Source of the DNA: Cellulomonas endophytica
GTDB lineage: Bacteria > Actinomycetota > Actinomycetes > Actinomycetales > Cellulomonadaceae
Direction: 5' to 3'
NCBI RefSeq assembly: GCF_004123805.1
Contig: NZ_RWJX01000016.1
Coordinates: 1-64,000 of the forward strand
DNA length: 64,000 nt
Below the pieces are notes generated by a model that searched no databases, had not been told where the DNA came from, and was given only the letters and a program-made list of their open reading frames with translations. The first letter of the stretch is position 1; every line of letters starts with the position of its first letter. This document shows, piece by piece, positions 25,592 through 33,087 of this stretch. The position numbers and the translations under genes are program-made.

Positions 25592-26698
25592 GTGAGCAGC
25601 GACGGGACCGGCGCGGAGCAGCACCACGGGGAGTACAAGGTCCCCGGCGGCAAGCTCGTCGCGGTGGACCTGGGCACGGCCGGGGGCGTCGTCACGGCGG
25701 CCTCCGTCCACGGGGACTTCTTCCTCGAGCCCGACGAGGCGCTCGACGTGATGTCGCGGGCGCTCGTCGGGCTGCCCGTGGCCACGGGGGCGTCGGCGGT
25801 CGCGGCGGCGGTGGAGGGGGCCCTGCGGCACGCGGAGGCCGTGGGCGCCCTGGCGGGGCCGGTCGCGCTCGTCGGGGTGGACCCGCACGCCGTGGCCATG
25901 GCCGTCCGCCGGGCGCTGGGTTTCTCGACGACGTGGGCCGACCACCGGTTCGAGCTGCTCCACCCCGGCCCGCTGCCGCCGGCGCTGCACACCGCGCTGG
26001 ACCAGGTGCTCACGGAGGAGCTGGCCGCGGGACGGCGCGGGCCGACGCTGCGGTTCTGGGAGTGGGTCGACCCGGCCGTCATCATCGGCTCGTTCCAGTC
26101 CGTGCGGAACGAGGTCGACCTCGCGGCGGCGGACCGCCACGGCGTCGCCCTGGTGCGCCGGATCTCGGGCGGCGGGGCCATGTTCATGGAGGCGGGGAAC
26201 TGCATCACCTTCTCGATGGTCGTGCCGGCCTCGCTCGTCGACGGCATGAGCTTCGAGGAGTCCTACGCGTTCCTCAACGCCTGGGTGCTCGGCGCGCTGG
26301 CCGACGTCGGGGTCCGCGCCACGACGACCGGCCTCAACGACATCTCGTCCCCGCAGGGCAAGCTGGCCGGCTCCGCGCAGAAGCGCGTGGTCGGCGGCGC
26401 CGTGCTGCACCACGTGACGATGTCCTACGACATCGACGCCGCGAAGATGCTCGAGGTGCTGCGGATCGGCCGGGAGAAGCTCTCCGACAAGGGGACGGCC
26501 AGCGCCGTGCGGCGGGTCGACCCCGTCCGCTCCCAGACGCAGCTGCCCCGGGAGGCGGTCATCGAGGCCTTCAAGGCCCACTTCCGGGGCCGCTACGCGA
26601 CGGTCGACGGCGACCTGCGCCCCGAGGAGCTGGCCCGCGCCGAGACGCTGCGGCGGACGAAGTTCACCGACCTGGCGTGGACGTACCGGGTGCCGTGA
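25592..26698 (+). CDS. lipoate-protein ligase with permuted domain order
   Basis: 368 residues. Residues about 10-105 match the lipoate ligase C-terminal (accessory) domain (EYKVPGGKLVAVDL, then SVHGDFFLEPDEAL), here at the N-terminus. Residues about 110-360 are the LplA/BPL catalytic domain, with RRISGGGAMFMEAGNCITFS as the adenylate-binding loop and LNDISSPQGKLAGSAQKRV containing the conserved Lys. It would attach lipoate or octanoate to the E2 and H-protein lysines. It converges on yggS and their 3' ends overlap by 35 bp. No lipA or lipB is nearby. Whether it is a scavenging ligase or an octanoyltransferase is unresolved. Confidence 0.85.
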   Translation: MSSDGTGAEQHHGEYKVPGGKLVAVDLGTAGGVVTAASVHGDFFLEPDEALDVMSRALVGLPVATGASAVAAAVEGALRHAEAVGALAGPVALVGVDPHAVAMAVRRALGFSTTWADHRFELLHPGPLPPALHTALDQVLTEELAAGRRGPTLRFWEWVDPAVIIGSFQSVRNEVDLAAADRHGVALVRRISGGGAMFMEAGNCITFSMVVPASLVDGMSFEESYAFLNAWVLGALADVGVRATTTGLNDISSPQGKLAGSAQKRVVGGAVLHHVTMSYDIDAAKMLEVLRIGREKLSDKGTASAVRRVDPVRSQTQLPREAVIEAFKAHFRGRYATVDGDLRPEELARAETLRRTKFTDLAWTYRVP

Positions 26699-27587
26699 CG
26701 GGTCGCGTGTCGGGGTCCGTGACGGGGTCCGTGACGGGCTGCGGGACGGAGCCCGGCGCGGGCCGGGCGCCGAAGACGGCCGTGCCGAGCCGGACCACCG
26801 TCGCCCCCTCCAGCACCGCGGCCTCGAGGTCGCCGCTCATCCCCATGGACAGCTCGTGCGCCGCACCCGTCCCGGGCAGGCCCGAGCCGAGCACCGCGTC
26901 GCGCAGCGCGCGCAGGCGGGCGTAGCCGGCGCGGACCACCGCCGGGTCGTCGCTGCGGGCGCCGACCGTCATGAGGCCGCGCAGCCGCAGGGGCGCCAGG
27001 CCCGCGACGTGCCGGGCCAGCGCGAGGGCGTCCCCCGGGGCGACGCCGTGCTTCGTCGCCTCGCCGGAGACGTTGACCTGGACGAGGACGTCGAGGGTCC
27101 GCCCCGTGGCCTCGCAGCGCCGGGCGAGGCGGTCGGCCAGGTCCTCGTCCGCGACGCTCTCGACGCACGCGGCCCACCGCAGCGCCGCGTTCACCTTGTT
27201 CGACTGCAGGGGGCCGATGACGTGCCACTCCGGTCCCGGGCCGAGGGCGGGCGCCTTCGCGACGAGCTCCTGCACCCGGTTCTCGCCGAGCAGGACCGGC
27301 GCGGGCGCCCCGGGCCCGCCCGTGGCGGCCCGGTCGGCGTCGAGGACGGCGCGCAGGCGCTCGACCGGGACGGTCTTCGTCGCGAGCAGGAGGCGGACGG
27401 ACCCGGCGGGCCGGCCGGCCGCGCGCTCCGCCTCCGCCACCCGCGCGCGGGCGGCCGCGAGGCGCGCGACGAGCACGGCGGCGTCCGGCGCCCGGTCCTC
27501 CCCGCCGGCCGTCGTAGCGCCGCCCCGGTCGTCCGGCGCCGGGGACGGGCCCGGGCCGGGGCCGGGGACGACGGGGTCGGGGGGCAC
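26664..27587 (-). CDS. yggS: YggS/PROSC-type PLP homeostasis protein
   Basis: 307 residues. The PLP-binding alanine-racemase-like barrel has its Lys in LLLATKTVPVERL, then GENRVQELVAKAP, WHVIGPLQSNKVNAAL, VNVSGEATKHG and ELSMGMSGDLEAAV. The family buffers and delivers pyridoxal 5'-phosphate and often lies with ftsZ/sepF, but not here. The N-terminus (about 35 residues) and the Pro/Val/Thr-rich tail are extra; the tail overlaps the end of the lipoate ligase gene. GTG 27587 is supported by a TAGGGT hexamer ending 7 nt upstream. Confidence 0.92.
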   Translation of the reverse strand: MPPDPVVPGPGPGPSPAPDDRGGATTAGGEDRAPDAAVLVARLAAARARVAEAERAAGRPAGSVRLLLATKTVPVERLRAVLDADRAATGGPGAPAPVLLGENRVQELVAKAPALGPGPEWHVIGPLQSNKVNAALRWAACVESVADEDLADRLARRCEATGRTLDVLVQVNVSGEATKHGVAPGDALALARHVAGLAPLRLRGLMTVGARSDDPAVVRAGYARLRALRDAVLGSGLPGTGAAHELSMGMSGDLEAAVLEGATVVRLGTAVFGARPAPGSVPQPVTDPVTDPDTRPVTAPGTSTPGR

Positions 27588-27594
27588 GCGCCGG

Positions 27595-27600
27595 ACCCTA
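27595..27600 (-). promoter_or_regulatory. -10 element (TAGGGT) for leaderless yggS
   Basis: TAGGGT on the - strand ends 7 nt before GTG 27587. Confidence 0.5.
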
Positions 27601-27652
27601 CCGCCGGCGGTCCCCGTGAGGACCGCCGCGCGGCGCCCGGCGGGGGCGGGTC

Positions 27653-28186
27653 TCAGACGAGCACCCCCGGGGCCGCGACCAGACCCTCGGGGGCGGGCAG
27701 CACGACCTCGTGCTCGCGGACGCGGGCCTCCGGCTCGACCTCGCGCCGCAGGGGCCGCGCGGGGTTGCCCACCCAGACCTCGCCGGGCCCGGTCGAGTGC
27801 GTGAGGACGGCGTTGGCGCCGATGACGGTGCCGGCGCCGACGACGAGGGTCTCGCCCCCGCGGCAGGCGAGGACCGCGTTGGCCCCGATGACGACGCCGT
27901 CACCGATGACGAACCGGGGCGGGAGCGCGGGGTCGCCCCGCAGGTCGGACCGGCCCAGCACCACGCCGCAGTTGAGGATGACGTCGTCGCCGATCGTCGT
28001 GTTCCAGTGCACCGTGTGCCCGGCGCCGACGTGGGGCAGGTACAGGTCGCGCCCGATGCGGACCTCCGGCGGGATGTCGACCCCGAGGAGGCGGAGCACC
28101 TGGCGCCAGGGGCTTGTGCGGTTGTCCCGCGTGGCACGGACCAGTCTGAGGGCGAACCTGTCGAGCGCCCCCGCGTTCGTCGTCAT
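27653..28186 (-). CDS. hexapeptide-repeat acyltransferase (serine acetyltransferase-like)
   Basis: 177 residues from ATG 28186. A short helical N-terminus is followed by left-handed beta-helix hexapeptide repeats (IGRDLYLPHVGAGHTVHWN, IGDDVILNCGVVLG, IGDGVVIGANAVL, VGAGTVIGANAVL, WVGNPARPLRRE). The arrangement resembles CysE and the VatD/WcaF group, but the SAT N-terminal domain is missing. The acceptor is unknown. A longer frame reaches 28219, but TAGATT ending 7 nt before 28186 fixes the start. It lies between yggS and ybaK on the same strand, apparently with its own promoter. Confidence 0.83.
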   Translation of the reverse strand: MTTNAGALDRFALRLVRATRDNRTSPWRQVLRLLGVDIPPEVRIGRDLYLPHVGAGHTVHWNTTIGDDVILNCGVVLGRSDLRGDPALPPRFVIGDGVVIGANAVLACRGGETLVVGAGTVIGANAVLTHSTGPGEVWVGNPARPLRREVEPEARVREHEVVLPAPEGLVAAPGVLV

Positions 28187-28193
28187 GCGGGTG

Positions 28194-28199
28194 AATCTA
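28194..28199 (-). promoter_or_regulatory. -10 element (TAGATT) for leaderless acyltransferase gene
   Basis: TAGATT on the - strand ends 7 nt before ATG 28186. Confidence 0.55.
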
Positions 28200-28238
28200 G
28201 GAGCAGGGCCGCGTCGCATGTGCCGCTTTTGTCCGATT

Positions 28239-28757
28239 TCACCCGCTCGACCGGGAACCCGTTCCGGCGCGGGCGACCGGGGCGACGACCGCGCTGGTCA
28301 GACGCACGAGGTCGGCGGGTGCGAGCGCGACGTCGAGGCCGCGCCGACCCGCCGACACGAGCACCTCGGCGTGCTCCGCCGCCGCCGCGTCGAGCACGGT
28401 CGGCAGGCGCCGGCGCTGCCCGAGCGGGGAGATGCCCCCGACCACGTACCCCGTGGCGCGCTCGGCGTCCGGGGCGGGCGCCAGGGCGGCGCGGCGACCC
28501 CCGGCGGCGGCGGCGAGGGCCTTGAGGTCGAGCGTCCCCGAGACCGGGACCACGGCCACCCAGAGCGATCCGTCGACGGTGGCGACGAGCGTCTTGAGCA
28601 CCCGTGCCGGGTCCACGCCGAGCGCGGCCGCGGCCTCCGTCCCGTAGCCCAGGTCCGTGGACGGGTCGTGCGCGTAGGCCAGGACCCGGTGCGCCACGCC
28701 GGCGGCGGCGAGGGCGGCGAGGGCGGGCGTGCCCGCGGGGGCGCGGCGAGGGCTCAC
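28239..28757 (-). CDS. ybaK: Cys-tRNA(Pro)/Cys-tRNA deacylase YbaK/EbsC
   Basis: 172 residues. A trans-editing enzyme that hydrolyses Cys-tRNA(Pro) made by prolyl-tRNA synthetase. The INS-like fold is indicated by GVAHRVLAYAHDP, the conserved Lys in DPARVLKTLVATVDG, LDLKALAAAAGGRRAAL and the YbaK signature GYVVGGISPLGQRRRLPTVL. GTG 28757 is supported by TAGCCT ending 6 nt upstream. Confidence 0.94.
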   Translation of the reverse strand: MSPRRAPAGTPALAALAAAGVAHRVLAYAHDPSTDLGYGTEAAAALGVDPARVLKTLVATVDGSLWVAVVPVSGTLDLKALAAAAGGRRAALAPAPDAERATGYVVGGISPLGQRRRLPTVLDAAAAEHAEVLVSAGRRGLDVALAPADLVRLTSAVVAPVARAGTGSRSSG

Positions 28758-28763
28758 CGCGCC

Positions 28764-28769
28764 AGGCTA
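28764..28769 (-). promoter_or_regulatory. -10 element (TAGCCT) for leaderless ybaK
   Basis: TAGCCT on the - strand ends 6 nt before GTG 28757. Confidence 0.55.
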
Positions 28770-28789
28770 GGACGGCGGCCGGGGCCGGC

Positions 28790-29437
28790 TCAGGCGACGA
28801 GGCCGGTGGACCCCACGAGCACGCCGACGGCGAACGTCACGGCCATCGCCAGCCCGCCGCCGACCGCGTTGCGCAGGACGGCCCGGCCGACGGGCGCGCC
28901 GCCGAAGCGGGCGCTGAGCACCCCGGTGAGGACGAGCGCGGCGAGGACGGCGAGGACCGTCACGGGCAGGCGCGCCCCGCCCGCGGGCGCCAGCACGGCC
29001 AGGAGGGGCACGAGGCCCCCGACGGTGAAGGCGGCACCGGACGCGAGCGCCGCGTGCCAGGGGTCGGTGAGCTCCTCGTCCGCGGGCGCGGCACCCGCCC
29101 CCGCGCCCGCCCCCGCCCCGACGGTCCCCGCCGCACCCGTCCCCGCGGCGGCCGCGCGCTCCGCGTCGCGCTGGCTGCTCACGGACACGTACTCACCCGC
29201 CGCCATCGACAGCGCCCCGGCGACGAGCACCGCGATCCCGGCGAGCACCAGCGTCCGGCCCTGCGGCGCCGCACCGGCGACGCCGAGCACCGTGGCGGCC
29301 ACCGACACGACGCCGTCGTTGGCGCCGAGCACGGCCGCCCGGAGGCGGTTGAGCTCGCCGGGGGTGCGACGAGGACGTCGGGGCGTGGTCGGAGCGGGTG
29401 TCGGGGCCGTCGGGCGGGAGGGGAGGAGGAGGGCCAC
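28790..29437 (-). CDS. VIT1/CCC1-family metal (iron/manganese) transporter
   Basis: 215 residues from GTG 29437. VIT/CCC1 proteins move Fe2+ or Mn2+ out of the cytoplasm. Five hydrophobic segments are visible. TM1 carries VLGANDGVVSVAATVLGVAG, the family signature with Asn-Asp-Gly, and TM2 is followed by SMAAGEYVSVSSQRDAERA. The cytoplasmic metal-binding helices seen in plant VIT1 are replaced by a low-complexity Gly/Ala linker (about residues 100-125). The start is set by TACCGT ending 6 nt upstream. The ion is not determined. Confidence 0.88.
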   Translation of the reverse strand: MALLLPSRPTAPTPAPTTPRRPRRTPGELNRLRAAVLGANDGVVSVAATVLGVAGAAPQGRTLVLAGIAVLVAGALSMAAGEYVSVSSQRDAERAAAAGTGAAGTVGAGAGAGAGAAPADEELTDPWHAALASGAAFTVGGLVPLLAVLAPAGGARLPVTVLAVLAALVLTGVLSARFGGAPVGRAVLRNAVGGGLAMAVTFAVGVLVGSTGLVA

Positions 29438-29443
29438 GCCTCG

Positions 29444-29449
29444 ACGGTA
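29444..29449 (-). promoter_or_regulatory. -10 element (TACCGT) for leaderless VIT gene
   Basis: TACCGT on the - strand ends 6 nt before GTG 29437. Confidence 0.5.
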
Positions 29450-29656
29450 GGCCCCCCACGAGGGGTTGTCACCGCAGGAAAGGCTGGCCTGACCTGCGCC
29501 GACGCAGGGCAGCCTCCCCTCATCCGGCCCTGCGTCCGGGGTCCGGAGACGTCCTCGGGGGCGACCGGCCGGGGCGTGAGGATCGACGCCGGCGGGGACC
29601 GGCGCGGGCGACGGCCCGCCGGGCCACGGCATCCGAGCGCCGAGCGACTCGCGACT

Positions 29657-29677
29657 AAACCGTTATCGAAATCGTTT
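29657..29677. promoter_or_regulatory. LacI-type operator-like sequence at the sugar ABC operon
   Basis: A 21-bp AT-rich pseudo-palindrome with a central TCGA, beginning AAAC and ending GTTT on both strands. It overlaps the first bases of the TTGACA -35. On the - strand it reads AAACGATTTCGATAACGG, which matches the sequence at the xylanase promoter (47406-47426) closely (AAACGATNTCGANANCG). A LacI-family repressor induced by xylo-oligosaccharides is the likeliest binder, inferred from the Streptomyces bxl systems. Confidence 0.55.
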
Positions 29678-29705
29678 GACACCGAGGCGCGGCGCCTGCG
29701 AGTCT
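29676..29705 (+). promoter_or_regulatory. promoter of the sugar ABC transporter operon
   Basis: -35 TTGACA (29676-29681) is a perfect consensus. The best -10 is GAGTCT (29700-29705) at 18 nt, with the upstream bases TGC. The operator-like site abuts the -35, a usual position for repression. An AAGGGG ribosome-binding site follows at 29745. Confidence 0.5.
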
Positions 29706-29758
29706 CCTCGCCGACAGAAGCCTGTCGACCTGTCGATGACGACCAAGGGGATTCCACG

Positions 29759-31069
29759 ATGACGAGGAAGATTCGTGGCGCGGCGTTCGTCGCGCTCGGC
29801 GCGAGCGTCACGCTCTTCGCCTCCGCCTGTGCCGGTGGCGGTGGCGGCAACGACGCGGGGGCTGCGGGGGGTGGCGAGGGCGGTGACGTCACGCTGACCT
29901 TCTGGCACAACTCCACCACCGGACCGGGCAAGCAGTACTGGACCGACACCGCGGCCGCCTTCGAGGCGGAGAACCCCGGTGTCACGGTCGAGATCCAGGC
30001 GATCCAGAACGAGGACATGGACGGCAAGCTCCAGACCGCCCTGAACTCGGGCGACGCCCCGGACATCTTCATGGCCCGTGGCGGCGGCAAGCTCGCCGAC
30101 ATCGTCGCGGCCGGCCAGGTCAAGGACCTCACCGGCTCCATCGACGACTCCGTCAAGGAGGACATGGCGGGCGCGCTGGACGCGTTCACGCTCGAGGACA
30201 AGATCTACGGCGTGCCCTCCGCGGTGCTGCCGGGCGGCATCTTCTACAGCAAGGACCTGTTCGCGCAGGCCGGCATCACGGAGACGCCGACGACGATCGA
30301 CGAGCTCTCGGCGGCCGTCGACCAGCTCAAGGCCGCGGGCGTCCAGCCGATCGCCCTCGGTGCCAAGGACGCGTGGCCCGCAGCGCACTGGTACTACTTC
30401 TTCGCCCTGCGCGAGTGCTCGCAGGACACGATGGACGCCGCCGCCCAGGACCGTTCGTTCGACGACCCCTGCTGGGAGAAGGCCGGCGAGGACCTCGCCG
30501 CCTTCGCCGGCACCGAGCCCTTCAACGAGGGCTTCCTGACGACGTCGGCCCAGCAGGGCGCCGGCTCCTCGGCCGGTCTCGTGGCCAACCACCAGGCGGC
30601 CATGGAGCTCATGGGCGGCTGGAACGTCGGGCAGATCGCCTCGCTGACGCCGGACCAGCAGCCGCTCGCCGACCTCGCCTGGTTCCCCTTCCCCGCTGTC
30701 GAGGGCGGCGAGGGCGACCCCACCGCGATGATGGGTGGCGTCGACGGGTACTCCTGCTTCGTGGACGCCCCGGCGGAGTGCGACGCGTTCCTCAACTTCG
30801 CCGCGCAGCCCGAGAACCAGGAGGGCTACGCCGTGGCCTTCCAGACGATCCCGGCCTCGAAGGCCGCGGCGGGCGCCACTCCCGAGGGCCCGCTGAAGGA
30901 CATCCAGACGGCCTACGACGGCGCGGCCTACGTGTCCGTCTGGCTCGACACGCTCTTCGGCCAGAACATCGGCAACGCGCTGAACACCAGCGTCGTCGAC
31001 CTGCTGGCGGAGAAGGGTGACGCCGCCGGCGTCGTGTCGGCGGTCAGCGACGCGGCAGCCAAGGGCTGA
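29759..31069 (+). CDS. sugar ABC transporter substrate-binding lipoprotein (xylo-oligosaccharide type)
   Basis: 436 residues. The signal peptide ends in a lipobox (LFASAC), so the mature protein is lipid-anchored at Cys, followed by a Gly-rich linker. It is a family 1 extracellular solute-binding protein: VTLTFWHNSTTGPGKQYW, NPGVTVEIQAIQNED, LNSGDAPDIFMARGGG, YGVPSAVLPGGIFYSKDLF, GGWNVGQIASL. Conserved aromatics could stack on sugars. AAGGGG is 8 nt before ATG 29759. It leads the operon with two permeases, GH3 and GH43 genes, which points to xylo- or other beta-linked oligosaccharides. No ATPase gene is present; a shared MsiK-type ATPase elsewhere is expected. Confidence 0.93.
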   Translation: MTRKIRGAAFVALGASVTLFASACAGGGGGNDAGAAGGGEGGDVTLTFWHNSTTGPGKQYWTDTAAAFEAENPGVTVEIQAIQNEDMDGKLQTALNSGDAPDIFMARGGGKLADIVAAGQVKDLTGSIDDSVKEDMAGALDAFTLEDKIYGVPSAVLPGGIFYSKDLFAQAGITETPTTIDELSAAVDQLKAAGVQPIALGAKDAWPAAHWYYFFALRECSQDTMDAAAQDRSFDDPCWEKAGEDLAAFAGTEPFNEGFLTTSAQQGAGSSAGLVANHQAAMELMGGWNVGQIASLTPDQQPLADLAWFPFPAVEGGEGDPTAMMGGVDGYSCFVDAPAECDAFLNFAAQPENQEGYAVAFQTIPASKAAAGATPEGPLKDIQTAYDGAAYVSVWLDTLFGQNIGNALNTSVVDLLAEKGDAAGVVSAVSDAAAKG

Positions 31070-31077
31070 TCAGCACC

Positions 31078-32109
31078 ATGAGCGACTCCCAGGCCGACGT
31101 CCGCACGGCGGACGTCCCCGTCCCGCCTGTGGGTCCCGTGCGGGCCGGGGGCGGTGCCACGACGGCACCGTCCCCGGCCGGGCGGCCGCGCAGCCGCGGC
31201 GGGGCCGACTGGCGCAAGCGCGCAGAGATCGGGGTGCTCGCCGGGCCCGCGATCGTCATGTTCGTGACCTTCGTCATCCTCCCGGTGATCATGGCCGCGT
31301 ACTACGGCTTCTTCCGCTGGAAGGGGTTCGGCGTCCCGACCGACTTCGTCGGGCTGGACAACTACAAGATCATCCTGCAGGACTCGGCCTTCATCGAGGC
31401 GGTTCAGCACAACGCCTTCATCGTCGTCATGTCCCTGGTCCTCCAGGGGCCCGCGGCGATCGCCTTCGCGCTGCTGCTCAACCAGAAGATCCGCGGCCGC
31501 TCCGTCATCCGCGTCCTGATCTTCGTCCCGTACGTCGTGTCCGAGGTCATCGTCGGCACGGGGTGGAGCCTCATGCTCCAGACGACCGGCGCCGTGAACG
31601 ACCTGCTGGAGAAGGCGGGCCTGGGCAGCTTCGCCACCGAATGGCTCTCGGACCCGTCCGTGGCCATCTGGTCGCTGATGATCATCATCACGTGGAAGTA
31701 CATCGGCTTCGCCGTGATCCTCATGCTCGCCGGCCTGCAGTCCATCCCGGAGGAGCTGTACGAGGCCGCGGCGATCGACGGCGCGTCCTACTGGCAGATC
31801 CAGCGGCGCATCACGCTCCCGCTGCTCGGGCCGACGATCCGCATCTGGGCGTTCCTGTCGATCATCGGCGCCCTGCAGCTCTTCGACCTCGTCTACATCA
31901 TCTGGGGCCAGTACATCGCCTCGACCGCGGGCACCTCGACCATGGCCACGTACATGGTCCTCGAGGGCCGCAACGCCGGGAACTACGGCTACGGCAACGC
32001 GGTCGCCGTCGTCCTGTTCTTCATCTCGCTCGTCATCGCGCTGGTGTACCAGCGGTTCGTGCTGCGTCGTGACACGGCGGGCGCGCTCACCGGAGGGAAG
32101 ACGAAGTGA
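31078..32109 (+). CDS. sugar ABC transporter permease (MalF-like)
   Basis: 343 residues with six predicted membrane segments after a Pro/Ala-rich cytoplasmic extension of about 45 residues. The first segment is GPAIVMFVTFVILPVIMAAY. The EAA loop that contacts the ATPase is clear (YEAAAIDGASYWQIQRRITL). It pairs with the next gene to form the channel. The ATG is 8 nt after the binding-protein stop, and its TGA overlaps the next GTG. Confidence 0.93.
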   Translation: MSDSQADVRTADVPVPPVGPVRAGGGATTAPSPAGRPRSRGGADWRKRAEIGVLAGPAIVMFVTFVILPVIMAAYYGFFRWKGFGVPTDFVGLDNYKIILQDSAFIEAVQHNAFIVVMSLVLQGPAAIAFALLLNQKIRGRSVIRVLIFVPYVVSEVIVGTGWSLMLQTTGAVNDLLEKAGLGSFATEWLSDPSVAIWSLMIIITWKYIGFAVILMLAGLQSIPEELYEAAAIDGASYWQIQRRITLPLLGPTIRIWAFLSIIGALQLFDLVYIIWGQYIASTAGTSTMATYMVLEGRNAGNYGYGNAVAVVLFFISLVIALVYQRFVLRRDTAGALTGGKTK

Positions 32110-32993
32110 CCACCGTGACCAGCGCCCCGCCGCTGCCCGGGTCGAGGCCCGCCCAGGTCATCCGCAAGGACCGCTCGCTCCGGTGGGGCAGCCCCGTGAC
32201 CTACCTCGTCGCGACGGTCCTCGTGGCGATCTGCGTGGGCCCCGTCATCTACATCATCCTCGGCGGGTTCCGGACGAACTCGCAGATCACCACGGACCCT
32301 TCCGGGTTCCCCGGCCCGTGGCAGCTCGGCAACTACGGCAGCGTCCTGTCGAGCCCGCTGTTCTGGCAGCAGGTCGGCAACTCGACCATCTCAGCGCTCA
32401 GCACGACGGTCGCCGTCGTCGTCCTCGGGGTCATGGCCAGCTTCGTCATCGCCCGGTACGACTTCCGGGGGAGCGCGGGCCTCTACTCGCTCTTCGCCGC
32501 CGGGCTCATGTTCCCCATGACGGTGGCCATCACGCCGCTGTACATCCTCGTCAAGGGCCTCGGCCTGACGAACAGCCTGCTCGGCGTGATCCTGCCGCAG
32601 ATCGCCTTCGCGCTGCCGACGACGATCATCATCATGGTGCCGTTCCTGCGGGCCATCCCGAAGGAGATCGAGGAGGCGGCGTCCATCGACGGCGCCAGCC
32701 GGCTCGGGTTCTTCTTCCGCATGGTCGTCCCGCTGTCGCTGCCCGGCGTCATCACCACGGGCATCCTCGCCTTCATCGGCGCCTGGAACGGGTACATGCT
32801 GCCGCTCTTCATCCTCAACAACGAGTCGCAGTACACGCTGCCGCTCGGCGTCCAGGCCTTCGCGTCGCAGTACTCCGTCGACACCGCGCGCGTCCTGGCC
32901 TTCACCTCCCTCTCGATGATCCCCGCGCTGGTGTTCTTCAGCGCCTTCGAGCGGCGGATCGTCGGCGGCCTCACCGGCGCCGTCAAGGGCTGA
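32106..32993 (+). CDS. sugar ABC transporter permease (MalG-like)
   Basis: 295 residues, six membrane segments, EAA loop IEEAASIDGASRLGFFFRMV. The motifs TNSLLGVILPQIAFALPTTI and FIGAWNGYMLPLFIL are typical of MalG-type permeases. The GTG overlaps the previous stop (GTGA). A perfect hairpin begins 10 nt after its stop, before the GH3 gene. Confidence 0.93.
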   Translation: MTTVTSAPPLPGSRPAQVIRKDRSLRWGSPVTYLVATVLVAICVGPVIYIILGGFRTNSQITTDPSGFPGPWQLGNYGSVLSSPLFWQQVGNSTISALSTTVAVVVLGVMASFVIARYDFRGSAGLYSLFAAGLMFPMTVAITPLYILVKGLGLTNSLLGVILPQIAFALPTTIIIMVPFLRAIPKEIEEAASIDGASRLGFFFRMVVPLSLPGVITTGILAFIGAWNGYMLPLFILNNESQYTLPLGVQAFASQYSVDTARVLAFTSLSMIPALVFFSAFERRIVGGLTGAVKG

Positions 32994-33003
32994 CCCACCC
33001 GGG

Positions 33004-33032
33004 CGGCGGGGACGCGCAGCGCGTCCCCGCCG
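33004..33032 (+). terminator. intra-operon hairpin between permease and GH3 gene
   Basis: A perfect 13-bp stem (arms 33004-33016 and 33020-33032) with a CAG loop, starting 10 nt after the permease stop. There is no T-tract. It could partly terminate, so that transporter genes are expressed above hydrolase genes, or protect the 3' end of a processed mRNA. Confidence 0.55.
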
Positions 33033-33087
33033 GACCCGTGCCGCGGCCGTCGCGGCCCCCTCTCCCGTGCCAGCAAGGAGCCTTGTC

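Larger units (their letters stand above)
29438..29758. other. 321-bp divergent intergenic region
   Basis: It lies between the VIT gene (-) and the sugar-binding protein gene (+). The left part holds the VIT -10 (29444-29449) and a small 6-bp hairpin (29493-29508). The right part holds the operator-like sequence, a consensus -35 and the ribosome-binding site of the xylo-oligosaccharide operon. The middle (29510-29640) is GC-rich with no feature I can name. I see no coding capacity. Confidence 0.6.

Noticed and set aside
29470-29495. Possible IdeR/DtxR iron box upstream of the VIT transporter (AGG..CCT pattern)
   Set aside because: Only about half of the consensus positions match, and half-sites like AGGC/GCCT are frequent in this DNA.
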